64,000 nt of DNA from Comamonas thiooxydans (GTDB lineage: Bacteria; Pseudomonadota; Gammaproteobacteria; Burkholderiales; Burkholderiaceae_C): assembly GCF_000964545.1 (NCBI RefSeq), contig NZ_BBVD01000003.1, positions 1 through 64,000 on the forward strand, given 5' to 3'. A model generated the notes under the pieces. The model made no database searches and was not told the DNA's origin. It saw only the letters and a program-made list of their open reading frames with translations. A program made the position numbers and the translations under genes. How positions within the stretch are numbered: the first letter of the stretch is position 1; every line of letters starts with the position of its first letter. Positions 25,516 through 33,258 of the stretch are shown piece by piece.

Positions 25516-26559
25516 ATGACGACCGCCAAGAAAAAGAAAACGCCTGCGCGCAAGCGCGGCAAAGCTTCCAGGACTGCTGGCAACAGCCTCTCCCGCATCA
25601 GGCGCTTTGCCCTGTCTGCGGGCGCTGCGGCACTGGCCAGCTTCCAGATTGCCAGCTGCAGCTTCAATCCCAGCGTCTCCGCCGAGAAACTGCTGGGCCA
25701 GGCGCTGGCAGCCCTGCATATTCCCGCACTCGATGCGCTCAGCCAGACCCTGCAGGCCTTTCGCAAGAACGGCTGGCCGGATCTGGATGATCTGCGTTCC
25801 GGTTCCGGTTCCGGTTCCGGCTCCGGCGCCCACACGCCCAGCGTAGGCGGCAAGGTGGACAAGGCCGATGTCACGGCCACAGCCCTGCCCACGCACTTTG
25901 CCCGCTGCCCCCAGTTCTTTCCCGGCGGCAAGGCTCCGGCCCTGCAGCTTCAACCCCGTGAGCGCGAGCTGTGCTTTTCGGGTTTTGCCGTGCTGCACAA
26001 CGGCAGCACCAAGACCCCGGTGTTTGTGGCCGAGCGCCTGAATCGCCAGATGCTGCAGCAGGCCCAGGGCTTGCAGCGCAGCGACAAGTTCTATGCCGAC
26101 GCCCGCCTGCCGCGCGCCGAGCGCTCCGAGCTTGACGACTACAAACGCTCCGGGTTCTCACGCGGCCATATGGCCCCTGCTGCCGACATGAGCACGCCCG
26201 AGGCCATGGCCCAGAGCTTCAGCCTCGCGAACATGGTGCCGCAGAACCAGGTGCATAACGCGGGTGCCTGGAGCCAGGTGGAACAGGCCACGCGCAAATA
26301 TGCGCTGCGCGCCCGGGGCGATGTCTTTGTCTTCACCGGCCCTGTCTTCAACAAAAACGCCTCCACCATCGGTGAGAGCAAGGTGGCGGTGCCCGACTAC
26401 CTCTTCAAGCTGGTCTATGACGCCAGCACCGGCAAGAGCTGGGTGTACTGGCAGGCCAATAGTGCCGACACCCGCATGGGCCCGCCCATCAGCTACGAGG
26501 AATTCACGCGCCGCACCGGCATGCCGCTGCTGTCGGCCGTGAGTCTGCCTCATGCATAA
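25516..26559 (+). CDS. DNA/RNA non-specific endonuclease (NUC1 family) with basic N-terminus
   Basis: 347 aa. The lysine/arginine-rich start (TTAKKKKTPARKRGK) is followed by a hydrophobic stretch FALSAGAAALASFQIASCSF, a possible lipobox with Cys near residue 48. A pure Gly-Ser linker follows (residues about 95-104), then the beta-beta-alpha-Me nuclease domain. The catalytic segment is SRGHMAPAADMS with His intact, where most relatives have DRGH. QSFSLANMVPQNQVHNAGAWSQVE supplies the metal-binding Asn. It may be an exported or envelope-anchored nuclease for nutrient DNA or defence. No inhibitor gene is seen next to it. Confidence 0.9.
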   Translation: MTTAKKKKTPARKRGKASRTAGNSLSRIRRFALSAGAAALASFQIASCSFNPSVSAEKLLGQALAALHIPALDALSQTLQAFRKNGWPDLDDLRSGSGSGSGSGAHTPSVGGKVDKADVTATALPTHFARCPQFFPGGKAPALQLQPRERELCFSGFAVLHNGSTKTPVFVAERLNRQMLQQAQGLQRSDKFYADARLPRAERSELDDYKRSGFSRGHMAPAADMSTPEAMAQSFSLANMVPQNQVHNAGAWSQVEQATRKYALRARGDVFVFTGPVFNKNASTIGESKVAVPDYLFKLVYDASTGKSWVYWQANSADTRMGPPISYEEFTRRTGMPLLSAVSLPHA

Positions 26560-26561
26560 AA

Positions 26562-26660
26562 ATGAGCTGACTGCGCAAGCCATTCATTGTTCTCAACAGA
26601 ATTTCATATGGAAACCAATGAATGACGTTCGCAAATAGCTAACTTTTTAATAGCAAACCA
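26562..26660. repeat. AT-rich inverted intergenic repeat, copy 2
   Basis: CATTCATTG on the left pairs with CAATGAATG on the right, with GAGCTGACTGCGCAAG and TTCGCAAATAGCTAAC as outer arms, flanked by AAAAA and TTTTT. It follows the nuclease gene directly. Confidence 0.6.
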
Positions 26661-26682
26661 GACCCACAGAGACTCTGCGGAT

Positions 26683-26865
26683 TCAAGCCTGCCCGCCCTC
26701 CAGCTTGAGCATCACATCCGACAGCAGCGGGGCCTTCTGGCGGGTGCGCTCATTGGCCATGCCGGTGAAACCACACTTTGAATACATGGACATCCAAGAT
26801 GCTTCGGTGAGTGCAGAGCCGCACCCCAGGACAGCTGCTGCCCCAGCCTTCAATACCGCAACCAT
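26683..26865 (-). pseudogene. possible remnant of a GNAT-type acetyltransferase C-terminus
   Basis: 60 codons. The end MYSKCGFTGMANERTRQKAPLLSDVMLKLEGG recalls the last strand-loop-strand of GNAT proteins (Y-x-K-x-GF ... D-V-x-L). There is no RBS and no room for the rest of the domain, and the part before MYSK is not family-like. It may be a decayed gene or chance. Confidence 0.2.
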
Positions 26866-26900
26866 GCGGGCGATATTGAACGTTGGTGCGAGCTTCTTTC

Positions 26901-27257
26901 TTAGAAGGTGATGACCTTGTCGGCCGCCAGCGTCCAGTCGGCCAGTTCAGGCAGAGTACCGATTTCCACGCCGGCAATCAGTGTCAGCTCGGCCAGGCCT
27001 CGCGCCAGCGCGCAGGTGCGACACAACCTGACGCTCACGCCCTCGGCAACCAGATGCTCGACCATGGCTTGCAGACCGCTGCCCGCGCCATCGTGCTGAT
27101 TGGGCAGGCCGACCACGGTGGCGTCGGACATCAAAAAGACTTTCACCTCAGGCCTGGAATCATGGCCGCGCAAGGCCGTCGCCACGCGCAGCGCCGACAG
27201 GCAGCGCTCGCTGCCATAGGGCGCGGCGTGAACGATGATGATAATTTTTTGTGTCAT
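26901..27257 (-). CDS. DsrE-family protein
   Basis: 118 aa. MTQKIIIIVHAAPYGSERCLSALRVATAL, VKVFLMSDATVVGL and VSVRLCRTCALARGL form the DsrE/YchN alpha/beta fold. The CRTC pair is in the place of the sulfur-carrying cysteine. Such proteins shuttle persulfide sulfur, often with TusA. It follows yedE-yedF on the same strand after a 150-bp gap that carries a stop-anchored repeat, so it probably belongs to the same sulfur-handling unit. Confidence 0.9.
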   Translation of the reverse strand: MTQKIIIIVHAAPYGSERCLSALRVATALRGHDSRPEVKVFLMSDATVVGLPNQHDGAGSGLQAMVEHLVAEGVSVRLCRTCALARGLAELTLIAGVEIGTLPELADWTLAADKVITF

Positions 27258-27305
27258 GGCGAAATCTCAAACAATGATGCAAGGCACAGCGCCTAAAACT
27301 GGCAC

Positions 27306-27402
27306 AACCCAACAAGGGGACAGCAAGCCAGCGCCGCCGCGCAGCGAGGCTGTCGTCCCCCTCCGCGAAGCAGAGAGGGGGAAGGCGCGCAGCGCCTCAG
27401 CG
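27306..27402 (-). repeat. stop-anchored GC-rich repeat, copy G
   Basis: On the minus strand it starts four bases after the yedF stop at 27407 with CCCGCTGAGGCGCTGCGCGCC (one change in the first block). The CTCTCTGCTTCGCGGAG hairpin and GACGACAGCCTCGCTGCGCGGCGGCGC follow. Confidence 0.82.
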
Positions 27403-27406
27403 GGAG

Positions 27407-27646
27407 TTACTTCCTGATCAGGTATCGAATCGTCGGCCCGTCCTGCTGAATCTCCAGCACCTCATAGCCGTGATTCCTGGCATCCAGCGGAATATTGTTG
27501 ATGGACTGCGGGCAGTCCGAGACCACTTCCAGAATCTGGCCCGGCTGCAGGCTGGGCATGGCTTCCAGCGTGGCCACGGCGGGGTATGGGCAAGGCTCGC
27601 CCAGCATGTCGAGGCGGAAATCGGGAACGTATTTGGAGTCACTCAT
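27407..27646 (-). CDS. yedF: YedF, TusA-family sulfur carrier
   Basis: 79 aa. The TusA-fold motif GEPCPYPAVATLEAMP carries the sulfur- or selenium-binding Cys. SDCPQSINNIPLDARNHGYEVLEIQQDGPTIRYLI is, from memory, nearly identical to E. coli YedF. AAGGAAT precedes the ATG at 27646, and the gene starts 18 bp after the yedE stop. YedF is thought to pass selenium or sulfur taken up through YedE to cytoplasmic acceptors. Confidence 0.95.
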   Translation of the reverse strand: MSDSKYVPDFRLDMLGEPCPYPAVATLEAMPSLQPGQILEVVSDCPQSINNIPLDARNHGYEVLEIQQDGPTIRYLIRK

Positions 27647-27663
27647 GATGGATTCCTTGAGAT

Positions 27664-28890
27664 TCAGGCAATGCGCGAGGCAGCGGCGGCTGTTGTGGCA
27701 GCGGCCAGACGGGATTTTTTGGCAAAGAAATGCTTTTCCCACCACAGCACCAGAGCCAGCGAGATACCCAGCATCACATAGGTCAGCAACAGGCCGCCCT
27801 GCGGGCCCAGCGCCTTGAGCAGATTGACCTTGTCGTAACTGGTTGCCAGCACGGGCGAGATGTCGTCCCAGACCAGCGCCAGCAAGGTCGAGCCGATCAC
27901 ATTGCCCAGACCCACCCACCAGTAATGCACCTGGCCTTCTACGGCGCGGTACATCCAGCCGGTTTCACAACCGCCCGCCAGCACAATGCCGAAGCCGAAC
28001 AGCAGGCCTCCGATGACGGCATTGGGGCCGGCCCAGAAGATCTTGGGGTCCATGCCCAGTTGCACATAGCTGTAGATGCCGATGGTGCCCACGGCCATGC
28101 CCGCGATGATGGCCTTGGCCATCTGCGTGCGGCCCGTGATCCACAGATCGCGAAAGGCCGAGGTGAAGCAGACCTGGGCGCGCTCGATGATCAGGCCGAA
28201 GGCCAGACCGAACAGAATCGCCATGCCCAGCCTGGGCGCTTCGGCAGCCTTGCAGATGCCCCAGACCACACAGGCCAGGAACAGCGCCACGCCGATGCGA
28301 AAGCGCCGCCTGGCCTGGGCCTCGCTTTGCTCCAGGGGCTTGGGTGCCGTCACTTTCTGCAGTTTGACGGGAATCCGGAACATTGGCAGCAGGCTGACCT
28401 TGGCACCGGCCAGCGAGCCGATGGCCGTGGCAATGGCGAAGAACCAGGCATGCAGCGAAAACTGCGGAATGCCGGTAAAGAACGCCGCCAGATTGCAGCC
28501 CATGGCCAGACGCGCGCCAAAGCCCGCGATGATTCCGCCCACAATGGCCTGAAACACGCGAATGCGGTGATTGGGCAGGCGCAGCTTGATGTTGTTGGCC
28601 CAGAGCGCAGCCGAGAAGCAGCCGACAAACATGCCGATGATCATCAGCCCGTCCACGCGTGTGAGCGGCGTGCCTTGCAGCCCGATGACCTTGAAATAGC
28701 CCCAATTGGAGAGATCGACACCGAGGAACTGCAGGATATGCCCGCCCCAGCGGGTGAATTCACCGGTCACGGCCCAGAAGGTGCCGGTAATGCCGAAGTA
28801 ATATGCAGAAAGGACGCCGGCCGCAATCACTGCGGGCACGGGCGACCAGAAACGCACCAGATATTGGTGCTTGAAATCTTGCCAGCTCAT
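27664..28890 (-). CDS. yedE: YedE, YeeE/YedE-family sulfur/selenium transporter
   Basis: 408 aa polytopic membrane protein. Conserved cysteine motifs sit in membrane helices: GARLAMGCNLAAFFTGIPQFSLHAWFFAIATAIGS, ERAQVCFTSAFRDLWITGRT and LAGGCETGWMYRAVEGQVHYWWVG. Related YeeE passes thiosulfate through such cysteines by S-S/S-H contacts. The sequence is strikingly close to E. coli YedE as I remember it. The start at 28890 (MSWQDFKHQYL) matches the E. coli N-terminus; an upstream ATG at 28920 is less likely. First gene of yedE-yedF(-dsrE). Confidence 0.95.
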   Translation of the reverse strand: MSWQDFKHQYLVRFWSPVPAVIAAGVLSAYYFGITGTFWAVTGEFTRWGGHILQFLGVDLSNWGYFKVIGLQGTPLTRVDGLMIIGMFVGCFSAALWANNIKLRLPNHRIRVFQAIVGGIIAGFGARLAMGCNLAAFFTGIPQFSLHAWFFAIATAIGSLAGAKVSLLPMFRIPVKLQKVTAPKPLEQSEAQARRRFRIGVALFLACVVWGICKAAEAPRLGMAILFGLAFGLIIERAQVCFTSAFRDLWITGRTQMAKAIIAGMAVGTIGIYSYVQLGMDPKIFWAGPNAVIGGLLFGFGIVLAGGCETGWMYRAVEGQVHYWWVGLGNVIGSTLLALVWDDISPVLATSYDKVNLLKALGPQGGLLLTYVMLGISLALVLWWEKHFFAKKSRLAAATTAAAASRIA

Positions 28891-28944
28891 TGCCTTGCTT
28901 TCTGCCACGCGAAACCGCATGGACGTTTTTCCAGTCGCACCAGC

Positions 28945-28979
28945 AAAAAAGACGCAAAAACCCTTGGCTTTTGCGTCTT
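28945..28979 (-). terminator. rho-independent terminator of the EF-hand protein gene
   Basis: On the minus strand: GACGCAAAAGCC, loop, GGTTTTTGCGTC, then TTTTTT. It ends transcription from 29110 and separates it from yedE. Confidence 0.85.
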
Positions 28980-29109
28980 CAACAAGCTGATGGATGGCTA
29001 CAAAAGTGGCCCGCTCAGGGGCTAGAAATCAGGGTTAACCCTGACCTCAAACATGGCTGGCGATTATCCATCTGCATTCTTGCACATGCACAAGGCAGCT
29101 GTACTTACC

Positions 29110-31320
29110 TTACCTTGCTGCTGCGCCACCTGCAGGTGCAGCTGGCTCCATGGCCGTGGCTGCGCTAGCGACTGCAGAGCCGTGCTGCCAGCTGACAGGC
29201 AGCACGGCGTCCAGCCAGTGCATGCGCCAGGCCAGCAGCGCAGCGGCTGCCATCAGTGCCAGCACACACAGGCTGTTGCGCAGGCCGTGACTGTCCGCGT
29301 AAGGGTCGGCAATGTTGCGTTTGGCGTTGACAGGTACCTTGGCCGTCTGCGACAGGCTGCGGCCCAGGCCCAGATTGATGTTCATGCGGCCATTGATGGC
29401 CCAGCCGCTGGCATCCAGAATCGGTCCCAGGCTGCGCTGACGCAGCTTGAGCCAGGCAATCAGCATGCTGGGACCGGAAATGGCCAGGATAAGGCCCAGT
29501 ATGGCCACCGGAATCCACGGCCCCAGTTCGATGAACTTGCCGAAGATGCCAACGATCACGGCGCTCAGCGAGCCCAGCGCCACGCCGATGGCGGCCACCG
29601 TCCCCACATCGGTCTTGCGCGCTGGAGCAGGTGCCTGGGCCAGGTCCTTGGGCGCCGTCACCAGCTTGGTCGCGTTGTCGCTGAGGCTGGTGTTGACCAC
29701 ATCGTTCTTGGCTGCGGCATGCTTGGCGACCTGCTCCTCGATCATGCGCAGGAACTTCTTGTAGGGCGAAAAAAAGGCCTGACCTATGCTGGTCGGGTTG
29801 TCGATGAGCTTGACGATGGTGGCATCCCAGTCATTGCCCGCACGGTCGTAGAACACGCCGTTGCGTCCCACGAACAGGAAGTCCACATCGCCTGCCGTGA
29901 AGGCCGCGACGATCGTCTTTTTCTGCCCCTCGCGCTTGCATTCGCAATAGGCCAGATAGGTTTTGGCCATGGCGGCCAACGTGGAGTGGGCTGCCGCATC
30001 GGCGACCTCCACGGTCAGATCGCAGCTGCGGCCGTCCAGGAACAAGGTACCGGCCTGGAAGGCCGCACCTTCGCGGCGATAGAAGCGGGAGAAGGAGACA
30101 AAGTTGTTGAGCAGCTCCAGCAGATCGCGCTGCAGACGGATCAGCTTTTCCAGAGCCATGGCCTGGACGGCATGCTCTTTTTCGGCATCGTCATGATCCA
30201 GCAACTGCATCACTGCGTCTTTCAACCCGCTGGACAGCAGTTGCTGAATTTCGGCCTCGCTCACTGCGCCCAGCGGCGTGGCCGGGCACTCCGACAACCA
30301 TTGCTGGCAATGGGCCAGCATGGTCTTGAGCTGATCCCACTGCACCTCGGTCAGCGCCGTCAACGCTTCGCCGAACACGGGTTGCACGGCCTGCTCGCGC
30401 AAGGTCTGCAAGGCAGCAGCCCAGGCGGGATTGACGCCATTCACCAGCGGCAGGCTGCGCTCGCCGGTCACTGCGGCCAGCGGCAGCGCGGCCAGAGACT
30501 CCGATGCATTGCTGAGCACCTGCGCGCCCAAAGCGGCATAGCCTTCTTCCGTTGGGTTGAGCGGTGCACGTGCATTGGCATCGAACTCCACCAGTCGCGT
30601 GCGGGCAAAAAAGTCATCGACTTTGGCCTGCACCGCGTTTACGGCCTCCGCTGCCGCCAGCGCCAGTGCACGCGGCTGCAGATTGCAACCCAGCTCTGCC
30701 GCCTGGGCAAACCAGGTCTGCAGGGCTTGCACGTCTTCCCAGAAGGCCTCGGCCTTGCTGCGATCGATGCCTGCAACGCCATCGCTGCCGTCCACCGCGC
30801 CGTAAAGCTCCTGAATGCGCGCAATCAGACCGGCCAGGGCCTCGTCGCCTTCGGCCGTGGCTGCACTGACGACGCCGTCGCCATTGAAACGCAGGGCCTG
30901 CAGCGAAGCCATGCGCTCCTGCACCTGGGCCAGCGTGATGGACTGGGCATCGGGCAGGCCCGCGAGTTCCAGCACGCGTCTGGCCTCTGCCAGCAACAGC
31001 GCGCCTTCCTCCGTCGCATCGTTGATGCTGTTCAGTTGCAGCACATCGCCGCCATCGGCCAGAACCTGCGGATCACGCACTCTTGCCACGGCCCATTCAC
31101 AGGCGGCCACCAGCTCCGGGGGGCGAATACGCCCGTCCTTGCTTTCGTCAATCAAATCCAGCGTTGCGCTGTCGAACTCGATACCTCGCGTGGGACAGGC
31201 CAGAGCCACCCACAGCTTCTGATCCAGCTCACCAATATGGGCAATGTCCTGGCCCGTGCGAATCACCACCTGATCCACCTCGCCGGCGCGGAAAAACTGC
31301 CACTCGTACTGCTTCTGCAT
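29110..31320 (-). CDS. large EF-hand membrane protein of unknown function
   Basis: 736 aa, not assigned to a known family. A canonical EF-hand loop is at residues 58-69 (DESKDGRIRPPE: D1, S3, D5, G6, I8, E12). A degenerate second (NGDGVVSAA) lies about 100 residues on, and DGSDGVAGIDRSKAEAF follows. The middle is mostly helical and acidic. The FYDRAGNDWDATIVKLIDNPTSIGQAFFSPYKKFLRMIEEQVAK region is conspicuous. The C-terminal third carries about three membrane helices (TVAAIGVALGSLSAVIVGIF, WIPVAILGLILAISGPSML, LCVLALMAAAALLAW). The start at 31320 has GGGAG 13 bases upstream. It is a single-gene unit with its own terminator, divergent from gntR. Possibly a calcium-responsive membrane protein; the role is unknown. 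Confidence 0.85.
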   Translation of the reverse strand: MQKQYEWQFFRAGEVDQVVIRTGQDIAHIGELDQKLWVALACPTRGIEFDSATLDLIDESKDGRIRPPELVAACEWAVARVRDPQVLADGGDVLQLNSINDATEEGALLLAEARRVLELAGLPDAQSITLAQVQERMASLQALRFNGDGVVSAATAEGDEALAGLIARIQELYGAVDGSDGVAGIDRSKAEAFWEDVQALQTWFAQAAELGCNLQPRALALAAAEAVNAVQAKVDDFFARTRLVEFDANARAPLNPTEEGYAALGAQVLSNASESLAALPLAAVTGERSLPLVNGVNPAWAAALQTLREQAVQPVFGEALTALTEVQWDQLKTMLAHCQQWLSECPATPLGAVSEAEIQQLLSSGLKDAVMQLLDHDDAEKEHAVQAMALEKLIRLQRDLLELLNNFVSFSRFYRREGAAFQAGTLFLDGRSCDLTVEVADAAAHSTLAAMAKTYLAYCECKREGQKKTIVAAFTAGDVDFLFVGRNGVFYDRAGNDWDATIVKLIDNPTSIGQAFFSPYKKFLRMIEEQVAKHAAAKNDVVNTSLSDNATKLVTAPKDLAQAPAPARKTDVGTVAAIGVALGSLSAVIVGIFGKFIELGPWIPVAILGLILAISGPSMLIAWLKLRQRSLGPILDASGWAINGRMNINLGLGRSLSQTAKVPVNAKRNIADPYADSHGLRNSLCVLALMAAAALLAWRMHWLDAVLPVSWQHGSAVASAATAMEPAAPAGGAAAR

Positions 31321-31531
31321 GAAACTACCAACTCCCAGGCAAGGGTTGCCCTTGTCAAAGCACATTGCAACCAATGGCTGCCTGCACTATCTGCTATCAA
31401 AAGCGAGGAGTTTAAAAGTCATTTGCACTGTCTGAATGGTGACATTTGTGAACTCTTGCGCTTCTTTGGGCCGGTTTGCACTCCCGCCCGCTGCCTTATT
31501 GCGCCATCTTGAGTGTCTGCGGGTCTTTTTC

Positions 31532-31559
31532 AATAAAGTACTTTTTTAGATACTTTATT
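31532..31559. promoter_or_regulatory. 9-bp perfect inverted repeat, candidate GntR operator
   Basis: AATAAAGTA, ten bases, TACTTTATT. The arms are perfect and their centres are 19 bp apart (about two helix turns). It lies 28 bp before the GntR start and overlaps the expected promoter, so autoregulation of gntR-bdhA is likely. The divergent EF-hand gene starts about 210 bp away. Confidence 0.65.
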
Positions 31560-31587
31560 TGCTACACTGCCCCGCAAAACCGTGCTT

Positions 31588-32322
31588 ATGACTGCTGCGC
31601 CCACCGCCTCCCAATCCCGCGACAAGCTGCACCTGCAGCTGGCCCGACTGTTTCGCAACAAGATAGCGACGGGCGAGTGGACGGTCGGACAAAGCATCCC
31701 CACCGTCGAGGAACTCGAGGCCCTGCACAGCGTCTCGCGCACCACGGTGCGCATGGCCGTGCATGCGCTGGTCGATGAAGGCCTGCTGCAGACCCGCAAG
31801 CGCGGCGGCACCAAGGTCGTTGGCCAGCCCTACAAGCCCCCATCCTTTTTGCTGCCAACGACCTGGCAGGAGCTGGTGGCCTTTGGTGAGCAGATTCAGC
31901 AGACCACGCTGCAGCAAGCGAATGACTGCGTGCCGCCCATTCCGGCCGGCTTCCCTTCCCCTGGCGAACTGGCCTCTGCCTATACCTATTTTTTGCGCGT
32001 ACACAAGCACGGCGATGCACGCTTTTGCCTGTCCGAGCTGTACCTGGAACAAAACCTCTACCCCAGGCTGCAGGAACAGCTGGAGCGCACCACGCTGGCT
32101 CAGGCGCTGGGAAATGATCCAGCGCAGATCGCCACGGCCCGCCAGTACCTGAGCGTAGCCCCGGCCGACGAGCTGATTGCCGAGCATCTGGGCGTGCCGC
32201 TGGGCACGCCGTTGATGCAGGCGCTGCGCTGGGCCTGCAATCCACAGGGCTTGATCGTCTACTGGGCCAAGGTACGCTTCATCAGCGAATACGTGCATAT
32301 CGAAATGGACCTGCTCAAATGA
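31588..32322 (+). CDS. GntR/HutC-family regulator with UTRA domain
   Basis: 244 aa. The winged HTH (RDKLHLQLARLFRNKIATGEWTVGQSIPTVEELEALHSVSRTTVRMAVHALVDEGLLQTRKRGGTKVVG) is followed by a UTRA ligand-binding domain with LSELYLEQNLYPRLQEQLERTTLAQAL and EHLGVPLGTPLMQALRWACNPQGLIVYWAKVRF. A GTG at 31582 could also serve as start. The stop overlaps the start of the dehydrogenase gene by 4 bp (ATGA), showing translational coupling. It probably controls the acetoacetate-linked genes downstream. Confidence 0.92.
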   Translation: MTAAPTASQSRDKLHLQLARLFRNKIATGEWTVGQSIPTVEELEALHSVSRTTVRMAVHALVDEGLLQTRKRGGTKVVGQPYKPPSFLLPTTWQELVAFGEQIQQTTLQQANDCVPPIPAGFPSPGELASAYTYFLRVHKHGDARFCLSELYLEQNLYPRLQEQLERTTLAQALGNDPAQIATARQYLSVAPADELIAEHLGVPLGTPLMQALRWACNPQGLIVYWAKVRFISEYVHIEMDLLK

Positions 32323-33140
32323 CCACCGTCCTGCCCCAAGTCCGGCAGCTCTCCAGGCCCCATAGCGGCCGTGTGGCCTGGATCACCGGCTCCACCAGCG
32401 GCATCGGCTGGGCCATTGCCAGGCAACTGGCCGGCGAAGGCGCCGCCATTGCCCTGCATGGCAGCGCCCAGGCGTCTGCCAGCACCGATGAACAGCTGGC
32501 CGAGCTGCACGCACTGGGTGTGGCCGCCCGCTATTACCCACTGGATCTGAGCGACGGCCTGGCCATTGCCCCGCTGGCCCGGCGCATCACCGCCGAGCTG
32601 GGCGCTGTGGACATTCTGGTCAACAACGCGGGCATGCAGCATGTGGAATCCGTGCTCAGCTTTCCGCCAGACCGATGGAACACCATGCTGGCCGTCAACC
32701 TGAGCGCACCGTTTCACACCATACAGGCCTGCACGCCGGCCATGCTGGAGCACGGCTGGGGACGCATCATCAATATGGCATCCGTCAGCGGCCTGGTCGG
32801 CGTGGCCCACAAGCCCGCCTATGTGGCCAGCAAGCACGGCCTGCTGGGCCTGACCAAATCCGTGGCACTGGAGCTGGCCACCACGCCCGTGACCTGCAAC
32901 GCCATTTGCCCCGGCTGGGTGCTCACGCCGCTGGTGCAGGCCCAGATCGATGCCCTGGCGCAGCGCGAGCAGCTGGACGAGGCGACAGCCCGCGCCAGGC
33001 TGCTGGGCGCCAAGCAGCCCTCGCAGGCTTTTGTGACGGTGGAACAGGTCGCGGCACTGGTCGGCTTTCTGGCCAGCGACAACGCCGCCCAGGTGCGTGG
33101 TGCACAGTGGAACATGGATGGAGGCTTTACCGCGGCATGA
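32319..33140 (+). CDS. bdhA: D-3-hydroxybutyrate dehydrogenase (SDR family)
   Basis: 273 aa. The NAD motif is ITGSTSGIGWAIA (23-35), NNAG at 102-105 and the catalytic Tyr168-x3-Lys172 in AYVASKHG. The region NAICPGWVLTPLVQAQIDA and the C-terminal QPSQAFVTVEQVAALVGFL...VRGAQWNMDGGF are diagnostic for 3-hydroxybutyrate dehydrogenases. It interconverts 3-hydroxybutyrate and acetoacetate. The neighbour fumarylacetoacetase releases acetoacetate, which explains the pairing. It has an extra N-terminal tail of about 15 residues. Confidence 0.92.
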   Translation: MTTVLPQVRQLSRPHSGRVAWITGSTSGIGWAIARQLAGEGAAIALHGSAQASASTDEQLAELHALGVAARYYPLDLSDGLAIAPLARRITAELGAVDILVNNAGMQHVESVLSFPPDRWNTMLAVNLSAPFHTIQACTPAMLEHGWGRIINMASVSGLVGVAHKPAYVASKHGLLGLTKSVALELATTPVTCNAICPGWVLTPLVQAQIDALAQREQLDEATARARLLGAKQPSQAFVTVEQVAALVGFLASDNAAQVRGAQWNMDGGFTAA

Positions 33141-33258
33141 AGGATCCACAAGCCAGCACAAGCCAGATCCCATAGATCAGTCATAGATCGATGGCTGACA
33201 GCGCACAGCAGATCAGCGCTGCAGCCTGTTTTTATTCAAATCGTTTAAGGAGACGAAC

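Larger units (their letters stand above)
26560..26900. other. intergenic region with repeat and possible gene remnant
   Basis: It holds an AT-rich repeat at 26562-26660 and a 60-codon minus-strand open frame at 26683-26865. The rest shows nothing recognisable. Confidence 0.5.

Noticed and set aside
28890..29110. riboswitch upstream of yedE
   Set aside because: The only strong structure is the terminator of the upstream gene; no known riboswitch core was seen.
29053..31512. 819-codon plus-strand frame opposite the EF-hand protein
   Set aside because: Rich in His, Gln and Arg with no motif; the minus-strand protein has an EF-hand, membrane helices and a terminator.
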